In this document: piece after piece, positions 35,356-44,093 of the stretch | Numbering within the stretch: position 1 is the stretch's first letter | Layout of the letters: each line of letters opens with the position of its first letter | DNA from: Arthrobacter sp. ISL-85 | Lineage (GTDB): Bacteria > Actinomycetota > Actinomycetes > Actinomycetales > Micrococcaceae | NCBI RefSeq assembly: GCF_018613675.1 | Contig: NZ_JAGGPQ010000020.1 | Coordinates: 62,001 to 126,000, forward strand | Direction of reading: 5' to 3' | DNA length: 64,000 nt | Position numbers and translations under genes: made by a program | Notes under the pieces: generated by a model | What the model saw: the letters and a program-made list of their open reading frames with translations, nothing else | Told to the model about the DNA's origin: nothing | The model's database searches: none

Positions 35356-36453
35356 CTAGACGGCTGCCAGCGTGCTGGTCAGGGCCTTGATGATGGCTTC
35401 GGTGACGTCTTCGGTGTTGGCTTCGCCGCCGATGTCGCGGGTCAGGTAGCCGGCGCCGGTGGTCTGCTCAATCGCGGTTTCCACCTTGCGGGCTTCCTCG
35501 TGCAGGCCGAAGTGGTCCAGCATCAGGGCAGCTGAGGCGATGGCACCGATCGGGTTGCTGATGCCCTTGCCGGCGATGTCCGGGGCAGAACCGTGGACCG
35601 GTTCGAACATGGACGGGAAGCGGCGCTCCGGGTTGAGGTTTGCGCTGGCCGCCAGGCCCAGGCTGCCGGCAAGAGCCGAGCCAAGGTCCGAGAGGATGTC
35701 AGCGTTGAGGTTGGAAGCCACCACCACGGAGAGGTCTTCGGGTTTGAGGATGAACTTAGCGCTCATGGCGTCCACCAGAACGCTTTCGGTCTGGACGTCA
35801 GGGTAGTCCAGGGCCACGCGGTTGAAGACTTCGTCCCAGAGGACCATGCCGTATTGCTGGGCGTTGGATTTGGTGACGGAGGAGACCTTCTTAACCGTGC
35901 GGGTCCGTGCCAGATCGAAAGCGAAGCGCATGATGCGTTCGCAGCCCTTCTCGGTGAACAGTGCGGTCTGCAGGGCAACCTCGTTGCCGGGACCGCGTCC
36001 GGACAGGTTCCGGCCGCCCAGTCCGGCGTATTCGCCTTCGCTGTTCTCGCGCACAACTACCCAGTCGAGTTCAGTGTTGTCAGCTTTGCGGAGCGGGGAC
36101 TGGACTCCCGGCAGGAACTTCACCGGGCGGATATTGGCCCACTGGTCGAAGTTCTGCGTGATGTTCAACCGCAGGCCCCAAAGGCTGATGTGGTCGGGGA
36201 CGTTTTCCCAGCCGACGGCGCCGAAGTAGATGGCGTCGAAGTCCTTCAGGGCATCCAGGCCTTTGGGGTCCATCATCAGGCCGGTCTTTGCGTAGTACTC
36301 CGAGCCCCAGGGAAACTCGGTCCAGTCGAAGGCGAACCTACCGCCGGAGTTTTCTGCCAGGGCGTCCAAGACCCGTCGGCCGGCGGAAACAACTTCCTTG
36401 CCCACGCCGTCTGCGGGGATGGATGCGATGCTGAATTTCTGGGTGGCGCTCAT
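35356..36453 (-). CDS. ttuC: Tartrate dehydrogenase/decarboxylase
   Basis: A 365-residue beta-decarboxylating dehydrogenase. IPADGVGKEVVSAGRRVLDA, RENSEGEYAGLGGR, SVTKSNAQQYGMVLWDEV, DILSDLGSALAGSLGLAAS and FEPVHGSAPDIAGKGISNP are TtuC/TDH motifs (Mg2+ and NAD sites). It converts tartrate to D-glycerate and CO2, or meso-tartrate derivatives. It is first in the operon with dctA and glycerate kinase, and a LysR gene lies 143 bases upstream on the same strand. Confidence 0.93.
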   Translation of the reverse strand: MSATQKFSIASIPADGVGKEVVSAGRRVLDALAENSGGRFAFDWTEFPWGSEYYAKTGLMMDPKGLDALKDFDAIYFGAVGWENVPDHISLWGLRLNITQNFDQWANIRPVKFLPGVQSPLRKADNTELDWVVVRENSEGEYAGLGGRNLSGRGPGNEVALQTALFTEKGCERIMRFAFDLARTRTVKKVSSVTKSNAQQYGMVLWDEVFNRVALDYPDVQTESVLVDAMSAKFILKPEDLSVVVASNLNADILSDLGSALAGSLGLAASANLNPERRFPSMFEPVHGSAPDIAGKGISNPIGAIASAALMLDHFGLHEEARKVETAIEQTTGAGYLTRDIGGEANTEDVTEAIIKALTSTLAAV

Positions 36454-36578
36454 GTGCCATGTCTCCTCGTTGAGTGTTGCGTGGTGATTTCCCTTGTTAG
36501 CGGGTCACACCGTTCCTTCCTCTTCAAGTAGACGGGCTGCCGTTCCGCGGCGTCCAAGACCAAGATTGAATCCGCTAG

Positions 36579-36593
36579 ATAGGCGAAGCCTAT
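36579..36593. promoter_or_regulatory. LysR box upstream of ttuC
   Basis: ATAGGCGAAGCCTAT is a perfect inverted repeat fitting ATAG-N7-CTAT and T-N11-A. It lies between lysR and ttuC, 126 bases before the ttuC start. A second copy of the pattern is at 37584-37598. Confidence 0.7.
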
Positions 36594-36596
36594 TGA

Positions 36597-37505
36597 TTAG
36601 GCATCGCCTGCCTTGGACCCCTCTACGACGTGCAGTGCCGCGACTTCCAGAAATGCCCTCGCGGCTGGAGTGAGGTCTTCCTTGCGGCTCAGGATGGCCA
36701 CGTCGAGGTGGGAAACCGGCTCGATCAGAAGGGTCCGCAGCCCGGATTTATGAGCCAGCGGCGCCCATGAGGAGGGCATGACAGCGTGGCCGACGCCAGC
36801 TAAGACCAGCGGCAAAATCGACGTCCGATGCGCGACCTCAACCACGATTTCGATGTCGACGCCCTGGGCCAAGGCATCATCGACCAGCCAACGCATCAAC
36901 GATCCCCGCTGGCTGGCAATCAGCCGGTGCCCGCTCAAGTCTTCCCGCTCAATTGCCTTCCCGGGCCGGAAGCTATCGGTGTGCGGGTTCACGATCAGGA
37001 TCAAGGGCTGGCGTTCCAGCTCCAGAACGCGAACGCCGGGTACCCGGATCGGATTGGGTGAGCCCGCCAGCCCGATCTCTGTGCTGCCGCTGCGCACGGA
37101 TTCAATGACTTCTTCCGGCGTGAACGCGGCACTGACATTAAGCCTGACGGAGGGATGAAGCCTGGTATAGCCGGCAATCATCGAGGTCAACGGCTCAATG
37201 CCCGGGGACGGCATCGTGATGATATCCAACCGGCCGCTCCGAACACCCCTCAGCGCCCCCACCACCGACTGAGCCGCGTCCAGGTCCCGCATCACCAGCC
37301 GGGCAGGCCCAACCAACGCCTGACCTGCTTCACTGAGAACAGCGCGCCGTCCGATCCTGTGGAACAACGGCACCCCTAGTTCCCTCTCCAGACCGGCAAT
37401 CGTCTGCGAAAGGGACGGCTGCGCAATCAGCAGGTGCTCCGCCGCGCGATTGAAGCCATCGTGGTCTACGACGGCCAGAAAATACTTCAGCTTCCGGGTA
37501 TCCAC
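36597..37505 (-). CDS. LysR-family regulator of the tartrate operon
   Basis: A 302-residue LTTR. The N-terminal helix-turn-helix is FLAVVDHDGFNRAAEHLLIA, then QPSLSQTIAGLERELG; the C-terminal two-lobe effector domain begins at about residue 90. It lies upstream of ttuC on the same strand and is flanked by two matching ATAG-N7-CTAT boxes, so it probably regulates itself and the tartrate genes. Tartrate would be the natural inducer (inference). Confidence 0.9.
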   Translation of the reverse strand: MDTRKLKYFLAVVDHDGFNRAAEHLLIAQPSLSQTIAGLERELGVPLFHRIGRRAVLSEAGQALVGPARLVMRDLDAAQSVVGALRGVRSGRLDIITMPSPGIEPLTSMIAGYTRLHPSVRLNVSAAFTPEEVIESVRSGSTEIGLAGSPNPIRVPGVRVLELERQPLILIVNPHTDSFRPGKAIEREDLSGHRLIASQRGSLMRWLVDDALAQGVDIEIVVEVAHRTSILPLVLAGVGHAVMPSSWAPLAHKSGLRTLLIEPVSHLDVAILSRKEDLTPAARAFLEVAALHVVEGSKAGDA

Positions 37506-38038
37506 TCGAACTCCTAAATCACCCGCTCATGGGTTTCTGCACGCGGTCGGCTACAGGGCTCAAAGACCCGCCGCCAGCCGTCGATAGCCTACGCCTATTA
37601 GACGGATCACAACCGGCGCCCTCTCAAAATAGAGGCCGTAACGGGAAGCACATGATCGGTACCAACAAAGTTGCCCTCCTGTGTCAGAGGCACCTCCCAC
37701 CTCTGACGGACGCCACCAGGTGGCTGCTTTCGCTCTGGGTCCCATCTGTCCGACGTGACCCGGGAGTTACTTCATGAACATTGCCCAAACCGCCACATCG
37801 TATCCGGGTGGCTTGGTTTCCTCGCGCAAGGATGTCGCAAGCGACTTAGCGACATGTGTAGCGTTTAGGGCACCTTCACCGGGCAGTTTTGCGGGCGGGG
37901 TATACGGGACAGCGCAAACTGCTGTCCCTCAGAACCGCACGTCAGAGCGGGTTGTCGCGGTGAGGGACCGTCTTGCGGGCGCCCGTACCGTTGCAGGCTT
38001 GGTTCTCAAACTGCGATCAAGAGTTGTAGCCTCGGCAG
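37506..38038. other. Gene-poor stretch upstream of the LysR gene
   Basis: The first 130 bases hold the lysR promoter and LysR box. The rest has no convincing coding frame on either strand and mixed base composition. An inverted repeat ATGTCGC-N10-GCGACAT (37832-37855) with nested TCGCAAGCGA stands out, possibly the end of a decayed mobile element. Confidence 0.45.
37584..37598. promoter_or_regulatory. LysR box upstream of the LysR gene
   Basis: ATAGCCTACGCCTAT fits the same ATAG-N7-CTAT/T-N11-A pattern as the box before ttuC. It lies about 80 bases upstream of the regulator start, as an autoregulatory site would. Confidence 0.6.
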
Positions 38039-38332
38039 ATGAGCGGGGGCAAGAAGGGTCCGAAAAGACTGCAGCCGAAGATGACGCGCGGCGCCTTCCG
38101 CTGGCAGTTCGTCATATGGTCCTTGTGGACAGTTCTGCAGCTCGTTCCAGTAATCATGCACTTGGCGTCGGCAACCGTCTGGGCTTCGAAGGACTATTGG
38201 ACCCTCACAGCTTTGATATTTGGTGTGACAGCCTTGGTCTACCTCTTATATGTTCGCCACCACGATGGCAGGTTCTGGGAGGAAGAAGAGGCTGCGAGAG
38301 CTGATTGGGAGCGGCGTGGGCGCGCTCTGTAA
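38039..38332 (+). CDS. Small two-helix membrane protein, unknown
   Basis: A 97-residue frame with two predicted transmembrane helices (FVIWSLWTVLQLVPVIMHLA, about 23-43; WTLTALIFGVTALVYLLYV, about 54-72), a basic N-terminus and a charged C-terminus (FWEEEEAARADWERRGR). The topology favours a real protein, but no family is recognised and the ribosome site is weak. It is isolated between the LysR region and the IS insertion. Confidence 0.5.
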   Translation: MSGGKKGPKRLQPKMTRGAFRWQFVIWSLWTVLQLVPVIMHLASATVWASKDYWTLTALIFGVTALVYLLYVRHHDGRFWEEEEAARADWERRGRAL

Positions 38333-38485
38333 TCTGACAAAAGCGGAGGCAAAGGAATGTCCGATGGGGGATCCCCAAGAGTGCACCCGCCACGTGAATG
38401 GTGACGACACAAGACGCGGTCCGGCGTGGTCGCCCGGCCGAAATGTGGGACTTGTCCGGTGAATATCCCTCAGCCTGGTGAAGCG

Positions 38486-38491
38486 CCTAGT
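38486..38491. repeat. Target-site duplication, left copy
   Basis: CCTAGT directly before the element's left end; it is repeated at 39610-39615. It fits the NCTAGN target known for Bordetella IS481. Confidence 0.85.
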
Positions 38492-39609
38492 TGTACTGTC
38501 CCGGCAGGTTGGTGACACGGGAATTGATTTGACGCAATAAGAGGACCTCCGGGTGTTGTGTGTTGCTTGTCGAGAGCGAACACAAACCAGGAGGTCCTCG
38601 TGTCCCACCGTAACGCGTTTTTGGCTTATTCGGGGCGTCTGCAGCTGGCCCGCTGCATTGTTGTTGATGGGTGGCCGTTGCGCCGGGCTGCTGAGCGGTT
38701 CAACGTTTCTGTCCCAACGGCGGCGCGCTGGTCCCGCCGCTACCGGGAGTTCGGTGAAGCTGGCCTGGAGGATCGCAGGAGCCGGCCACTGACCTGCCCG
38801 CACCGGACCCGGATGCGCACTGAACGGCGTGTGTTGGGGTTGCGCGTGAGCAGGCGCTGGGGCCCGGCCAGAATTGCCTACCACCTTCACCTGAACGTCT
38901 CCACCGTCCACCGCATCCTCACCCGCTACCTCTGTCCGCCGCTGCGGTTCACAGATCCGGCAACAGGGATCCGGGTCCGCGGCCGGGACCGGGCCCGCCG
39001 ATACGAGTACGGCTGGCCAGGGGAAATGATCCACGTGGACATCAAGAAGCTCGGACGTATCCCCAACGGTGGAGGGCACCGCATCCACGGGCGGGTGCAG
39101 GGCGAGGCGAACTCCCGGGCCAGGAACCTCGCCGAAGGCCGGCCCAAGGACCGTGGTCAGGTCAGGGGCTACACATTCCTTCACCACGCCGTGGATGACC
39201 ATTCCCGGTTCGTTTACTCCGAGATCCTGCCGGACGAAACCAAGGAGACCGCGTCGGCCTTTATGCGCAACGCCATCACCGCGTTCGCCGCCCAGGGCGT
39301 CAAAATCCAGAGAGTGCTCACGGACAACGGGGCCTGCTACCGTTCCCGGGCCTTCGCCGCCGTCCTGGCCGAGGCCGGGATCAAGCACAAACGCACCCGT
39401 CCGTACAGGCCCCAGACCAACGGCAAGGTCGAGCGCTTCAACCGCATTCTGCAAGAGGAATGGGCCTATGCCAGAGCCTATGGCTCAGAGACCGAACGCC
39501 AAGCCTGCTGTCCTGGACTTCATCGACTACTACAATCAGAGCAGGCCCCACACCGCACTCAAAGGCGCCTCACCCGCCAGCCGCGTCACCAACCAACCGG
39601 GTTAGTACA
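38492..39609 (+). mobile_element. IS481-family insertion sequence, complete (1118 bp)
   Basis: The element begins TGTACT and ends AGTACA. The terminal 29 bases form an inverted repeat with 24 of 29 matches (38492-38520 against 39581-39609; shared blocks TGTACT, CCCGG, GGTTGGTGAC, CGG). It is flanked by 6-bp direct repeats CCTAGT. It carries one transposase gene, currently frameshifted. The sharp ends and intact duplication indicate a recent insertion. Confidence 0.9.
38600..39605 (+). pseudogene. IS481 transposase, frameshifted near the 3' end
   Basis: GTG 38600 follows CAGGAGGTCCTC. The N-terminal part has a helix-turn-helix (WPLRRAAERFNVSVPTAARW); the DDE catalytic core has HVDIKKLGRI (Asp), VLTDNGACYRS (Asp) and NGKVERFNRILQEEW (Glu). 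After ETERQA the frame runs wrong; the proper end (VLDFIDYYNQSRPHTALKGA) is in the next frame. One extra base at about 39504-39507 explains this. Restoring it gives a 334-residue transposase ending in the right inverted repeat. The catalytic Glu precedes the shift. Confidence 0.85.
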
Positions 39610-39615
39610 CCTAGT
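39610..39615. repeat. Target-site duplication, right copy
   Basis: CCTAGT directly after the element's right end, identical to 38486-38491. Confidence 0.85.
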
Positions 39616-40401
39616 CCTGAAACAATGCGGGCATTCGGGTTGAGCGGGCCCGCTCGTCCGATCCCCGGTGGGCAGGGGACTTCATGGGCCTCGGGTGGGG
39701 TGGTGCTCAAGCCCGGCGCCGATCCTGAGTATCAGGCGTGGCTCGGGTCTGCCCTGGGTAGGATCGCCGGCGAAGGCTTCCGCCTCGCACGGGCTGTTCC
39801 CACCCTGGACGGTGCGTGGACGCACGAGGGCTGGTCGGCGACCTTCTTGGTTGCAGGGAAAGAGCCAGACCACGCTAGGAACGCGGCATGGCGAGAGATC
39901 ATCGAGGCAGGACGGGCCTTTCATCGAGCCACCTCCCGGCTTCCGAAGCCACCGTTCTTGAATCGGTCAGACACCTGGTGGTCTCGCGCCGATCGACGGG
40001 CATGGGACGACCACGACCTGAATGCCTCGCCCGCCCTGCGCCCAATCGTCATGCGGCTCCGTGAAGGGTGCACGGACTTAGGCCCTGCCCAGTTGGTCCA
40101 TGGTGATCTGACCAGGAACGTGCTGCTCGCCCCAAAAATGGCTCCAGCGGTCATCGATGTGTCGCCCTACTGGCGCCCGCCCTCGTATGCCGAGGGCGTC
40201 GTCCTCGCCGATGCGCTCTGCTGGCACCGTGCGCCCGCTTCCTTGCCGGATGAACTGGGTGTGCGTGTCGCTGCTGTAGCGCGCGCACTTCTGTTCCGGG
40301 CGTTCACGACTCAGGAACGCGCAAACGATGGAATAGGCCTTGACGCATTCCCCGGCGAGATCGCCCGTTACGATACAGCAGCCGCCGCGATCGGCCTCTG
40401 A

Positions 40402-40710
40402 GCACGCAATCCGCGCCTCGGACAACGCGTGTCCCGGTTAGCGATCCCCATACGGGACAGCTGAACCCGCGTCGTTACCCCATCAGCTGCCTCATAACCG
40501 ATGTGGAGTGAAACGCTGGAGATATCAGACCCTTTGCCCTGAACCGTGTTGCCTTGATCCATTTCGTGCTGCCAAATTAGCTGGAAAATTTAAGTCGTAC
40601 CCGCCCGGAAGTTAGACGACGGGTTAATCGTTTAAGGCCTGCCTACCTTGTGCTGCTTCGACTGGGCCCGCGTCATAGACTCACCTGAGCAACTACCAAT
40701 TGGGGGATTG
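40402..40710. other. Intergenic stretch of 309 bases
   Basis: No coding frame is supported. It holds an inverted repeat TGTCCCG-N16-CGGGACA (40430-40459) that resembles a recombination or operator site. The stretch before the DUF2199 gene (40560-40640) is AT-rich and probably its promoter. Confidence 0.45.
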
Positions 40711-41205
40711 ATGTTCGGTAAGAAGCGCTCGTGCGGGATGTGCGGGCAGGCTCTGGCGGCCCACGACAGAGATGTCCGGTTCCGGCTCCCGGATCCGGTG
40801 CTTGAGAGCCCTGAACAGCACCGCGCGGAGGACAGCTGGCTGAGCGACCCGGACCCCAATAAAGCCACGCTCATGCAAATCCCGAATATCAGTCCTTTCG
40901 TCCGTGCCCTGCTTCCGATCAAGCTGCAGGGCGGCCACGAGTTCCGGTTTGGGGTCTGGATTGCCATCCACCCCAGTGACCTCCAGCACGCCTTCAGAGT
41001 CTGGAACGCGCCCCAGTACGCCGATCTGGAACTCACCGGGTACCTGGCTAACAAGATTCAGCCCTGGGGCCTGTTCGCGGTGCCAGTGGATTTGGCTGTC
41101 CTCAACGTGGACCAGACTCCGTACTGCGTGTCCAGCTCGGACCAGGAGCTGCACGATGTGCTAATCAAGGAGTGGCCACATAACATTTTGGCGTCACTGC
41201 CGTGA
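40711..41205 (+). CDS. DUF2199 protein
   Basis: A 164-residue protein. The N-terminal CGMCGQALAAHDRDVRFRLP, then EFRFGVWIAIHPSDLQHAF, LTGYLANKIQPWG and DLAVLNVDQTPYCV match DUF2199 (a zinc-ribbon-like start and a conserved core of unknown function). ATG 40711 follows TTGGGGG. Its stop overlaps the GTG start of the next gene (GTGA), so the two form an operon. Confidence 0.8.
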   Translation: MFGKKRSCGMCGQALAAHDRDVRFRLPDPVLESPEQHRAEDSWLSDPDPNKATLMQIPNISPFVRALLPIKLQGGHEFRFGVWIAIHPSDLQHAFRVWNAPQYADLELTGYLANKIQPWGLFAVPVDLAVLNVDQTPYCVSSSDQELHDVLIKEWPHNILASLP

Positions 41206-41794
41206 TTCAGCAGCGGCCAGCCGGCCGCCCATGGACGTTCGCCGCAGTCCGCGTCATGGTCCCCGCACTCACCCTCTTGGTGTTCGGCCTCACGCAGGTG
41301 CCCGTTTGCCCGGGTACGTGGCCGCCTACCTGCTTATCGGGGTGTGCATCTTCGGTCCACCCGGCAAACTCCCGTTACTGCGGCAGGCCGCGGCGTTCCT
41401 GCTTCCCGGCGCCCTGCTCGTGGTCCTGGCACTGCTGGACCTGGGTTTTTGGTGCGGCGGCTGGCTGCTCGGGCTCCCGGCCTGGGGGCTGCTGCTGAGC
41501 CGATCGACGACGGGAACCCCGCTCCGGGCCGTGGACGTTCTGAAATTCCTTGGGCTGCTGGTGCTGGGCCTGGTGGTTTTCGCGTTTAACACCATCTGGG
41601 TGGTCTTCAGCCTCGGCCTGTTCCTGTTCCCGGTAGTCCCCCTGGTCCGGCTGGCCTACCCTAAATACCGGGCCAGGCCTCTGCAAGCGGCCGTGGAGGT
41701 ACTTCTGGCCGTGGCGAGCATCTTGATTGCCTACGCTATTCCCACACCAAAAGCCTCATGGTCCTTGCAGCTAAGTAACGGAGCCATCGTCTAG
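41202..41794 (+). pseudogene. Membrane protein gene, frameshifted
   Basis: From GTG 41202 the frame reads MIQQRPAGRPWTFAAVRVMV then PALTLLVFGLTQV; the rest (LPGYVAAYLLIGVCIFGPPG and four more helices) is in another frame ending at 41794. The shift is at about 41298-41310. Joining gives a protein of about 196 residues with five or six helices and no recognised family. It starts inside the DUF2199 stop. If the shift is real, a protein from within the second frame (from ATG 41231) is conceivable but its first 20 residues look non-native. Confidence 0.6.
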
Positions 41795-41816
41795 CGTCCG
41801 GTATCAGCCTGAACTG

Positions 41817-43046
41817 CTACCAGTCGTGCACCGTGCCGTCGACGAGGCGGTTGTAGGGCAGGTAGGCCTGCTGGTACGGGTACGCGGCGGCGGCTTCTTC
41901 GTTGAATTCGACCCCGATACCGGGGTTGTCGCCCGGGTGCAGATACCCGTCCACGAAGGTCATGGACTGCTCGAAGACCTCGTTGGTCTTGTCCGAGTGC
42001 TGCATGTACTCCTGGATCCCGTAGTTATGGATCGCCAACCCCACATGCAGCTGCGCCGCGAACCCCACCGGGGAAATATCCGTCGGCCCATGGAAACCTG
42101 ACTTGATCTGGTACTGCGCGGCGAAATCCATCACCTTCTTCAACGGGGAAATCCCGCCAAAGTGCGTGGACGCGGCCCGGACGTAGTCGATCAACTGCTC
42201 CTTGATCAGCGTCTGGTAGTCCCACACCGTGTTGAAGACCTCCCCGATCGCCAACGGCGTCGTGGTGTGCTGCCGCACCAGCCGCAGCCCTTCCTGGTTC
42301 TCCGCCGGCGTGCAGTCCTCCAACCAAAACAAGTCATACGGCTCCAACGCCTTACCCAGCTTCGCCGCCTGGATCGGCGTCATCCGGTGATGCCCGTCAT
42401 GCAGCAACGGGATCTCCGGACCAAACTCATTCCGCACCGCCTCGAACACCGTCGGCAGATGCCGCAAATACGCCCGGGTGTCCCAGTCCTCTTCCTGCGG
42501 GAACGCACCGCGCCCGGCCGGCTCATAGTCATACCGCTCCCCCGACGCCTGCGCCTGCGCCGCGACACCGTACACGGCCTTGATCCCCGGAATCGCGGTC
42601 TGGATCCGGATCGACTTGTACCCCAGCTCGAGGTGCTCCCGGACCGAATCAAACAGCGAAGGAATATCGGACCCGGACGCGTGCCCGTACGCCCGCAACC
42701 CGTTCCGCGACGCCCCGCCCAGCAACTGGTACACCGGCAACCCGGCCACCTTGCCCTTGATATCCCACAACGCCATGTCCACCGCAGCGATCGCCGCCAT
42801 CGTCACCGGACCCCGCCGCCAATACGAGGACCGGTACAGGAACTGCCACGTATCCTCAATCCGGTGCGCATCCTTGCCCACCAACAGCTGCGCCACATGC
42901 TCCTTCAGATACGCGGCGACCGCGAGCTCACGCCCATTCAAAGTGGCATCACCAATACCCGTCACCCCATCCTCCGTAGTAACCCGGAGCGTCACAAAGT
43001 TCCGGGACGGACTGGTAACAAACACATCGGCGGCAATAATTTTCAC
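41817..43046 (-). CDS. D-mannonate dehydratase, enolase superfamily (ManD/RspA)
   Basis: About 409 residues from GTG 43046 ([20 protein letters not shown], the typical ManD start; an in-frame ATG at 43088 is an alternative). Metal ligands are Asp in [18 protein letters not shown], Glu in [13 protein letters not shown] and Glu in [21 protein letters not shown] and the RIQTAIPG / AVYGV region match high-activity ManD enzymes. It dehydrates D-mannonate (or D-gluconate) to 2-keto-3-deoxygluconate. Last gene of a seven-gene leftward operon. Confidence 0.9.
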   Translation of the reverse strand: MKIIAADVFVTSPSRNFVTLRVTTEDGVTGIGDATLNGRELAVAAYLKEHVAQLLVGKDAHRIEDTWQFLYRSSYWRRGPVTMAAIAAVDMALWDIKGKVAGLPVYQLLGGASRNGLRAYGHASGSDIPSLFDSVREHLELGYKSIRIQTAIPGIKAVYGVAAQAQASGERYDYEPAGRGAFPQEEDWDTRAYLRHLPTVFEAVRNEFGPEIPLLHDGHHRMTPIQAAKLGKALEPYDLFWLEDCTPAENQEGLRLVRQHTTTPLAIGEVFNTVWDYQTLIKEQLIDYVRAASTHFGGISPLKKVMDFAAQYQIKSGFHGPTDISPVGFAAQLHVGLAIHNYGIQEYMQHSDKTNEVFEQSMTFVDGYLHPGDNPGIGVEFNEEAAAAYPYQQAYLPYNRLVDGTVHDW

Positions 43047-43097
43047 GGCTGGCTTTCGGTCGGGATTTCTTAAGGTCTGGAATGTCAAGGGCTGGAG

Positions 43098-44093
43098 TCA
43101 GCGCACGGTGCTGCCCCGGGCGGAATCAAGCAGGGCAAGCTCCTCGCGACGGGGCAGCCCCTCCCAGTCGCCGCGGGTGCTGACGGCGAAGGCGCCTGCC
43201 AGGACGCCCCGGTGCAGGCGGCCGGCGGTATCGACGCCGTCGAGCAGGGCCGAGAGGTATCCGGCAGTGAACGCGTCGCCTGCCCCGACGGTGTCCACAC
43301 AGGTCACGGCGAGGGCCGGTGCTTCCAGGCACCCTTCCGCTGTATAAACCGCCGCGCCCGCTGCGCCGCGCTTCACCACCACTTCGCTGACTCCGGTGTC
43401 GAGCAGCCGGGCCGCGGCGGAAGCTTCGTCCATAGCCGCCGCGTTCCCCTCCTGTGGCGGGGCAATCAGGTCCAGCTCGTCGTCGGACGCTATGACGATG
43501 GTGGCGTGCCGCGCCAGGGGGCCGAGCACCGCCCTCGCCTGGTCCCGGGACCAGAGCTTGCTGCGGTAGTTCACGTCGAGGCTCACCGCTACACCGTCAC
43601 CGGCCGCCCGTTCCGCGGCATATTCCACGGCGTCCCGGGCTTCCGGGCTGAGCGCTGCGGTGATGCCGGTCAGGTGCAGGATCCGGGCACCGCAATCCAG
43701 TGCCGCAGCCACGTGCTCACGTGAGATGGTGGCCCCCGCGGACCCGGCGCGGTAGTAGAAGGCCCGGCTGAGGTCGGCCGTGCGCTGCTCCAGGAACATC
43801 ACCCCGGTGCTGCGCTCCGGATGCACGCTGTGGTGCAGGTGCACGCCCTCGCCCCGCAGTTGCTTCACGATGAACTCGCCCTGGGGATCGGCACCCACGG
43901 ACCCTACCCAGACCGAAGTATGGCCGAGGCGTGCAACGCCGATGGCAACGTTCGATTCCGCCCCGGCCACCTGCATGTTCAGCGCGCCGCCGCTGGCCAG
44001 GGGGCCGGTGGACCGCAGGGAGACCATTGACTCCCCGAAGGTCAGCAGGCCCACCGGGTCCGGGGCCGGGGTGTTTCGGGGACCAGCAGTCAT
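43098..44093 (-). CDS. PfkB-family sugar kinase, 2-keto-3-deoxygluconate kinase-like
   Basis: A 331-residue ribokinase-fold kinase. LTFGESMVSLRSTGPLASGG, GAESNVAIGVARLGH and the ATP-site signature DTVGAGDAFTAGYLSALLDG (catalytic Asp) are present. In this operon it should phosphorylate 2-keto-3-deoxygluconate to KDPG, between the dehydratases and aldolase. Its start overlaps the aldolase stop by 4 bases. Confidence 0.9.
   Translation of the reverse strand: MTAGPRNTPAPDPVGLLTFGESMVSLRSTGPLASGGALNMQVAGAESNVAIGVARLGHTSVWVGSVGADPQGEFIVKQLRGEGVHLHHSVHPERSTGVMFLEQRTADLSRAFYYRAGSAGATISREHVAAALDCGARILHLTGITAALSPEARDAVEYAAERAAGDGVAVSLDVNYRSKLWSRDQARAVLGPLARHATIVIASDDELDLIAPPQEGNAAAMDEASAAARLLDTGVSEVVVKRGAAGAAVYTAEGCLEAPALAVTCVDTVGAGDAFTAGYLSALLDGVDTAGRLHRGVLAGAFAVSTRGDWEGLPRREELALLDSARGSTVR

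Larger units (their letters stand above)
38459..40401 (+). pseudogene. Kinase-fold (TIGR02569-like) gene split by an IS481 element
   Basis: Removing the insertion sequence and one CCTAGT copy joins GTG 38459 (VNIPQPGEAPS) in frame with PETMRAFGLSGPARPIPGGQ after it. The remaining part reads to 40401. LVHGDLTRNVLLAP and AVIDVSPYWRPPSYAEGVVL are the phosphotransferase-fold catalytic and metal motifs of this actinobacterial aminoglycoside-kinase-like family of unknown substrate. The element interrupts codon 11. A shorter protein of 258 residues could still start from ATG 39625, so loss of function is likely but not certain. Confidence 0.75.

Noticed and set aside
43088..43088. Alternative ATG start for the ManD gene
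   Set aside because: The added 14 residues have no family resemblance; GTG 43046 gives the usual ManD N-terminus, though the ribosome site is weak at both.
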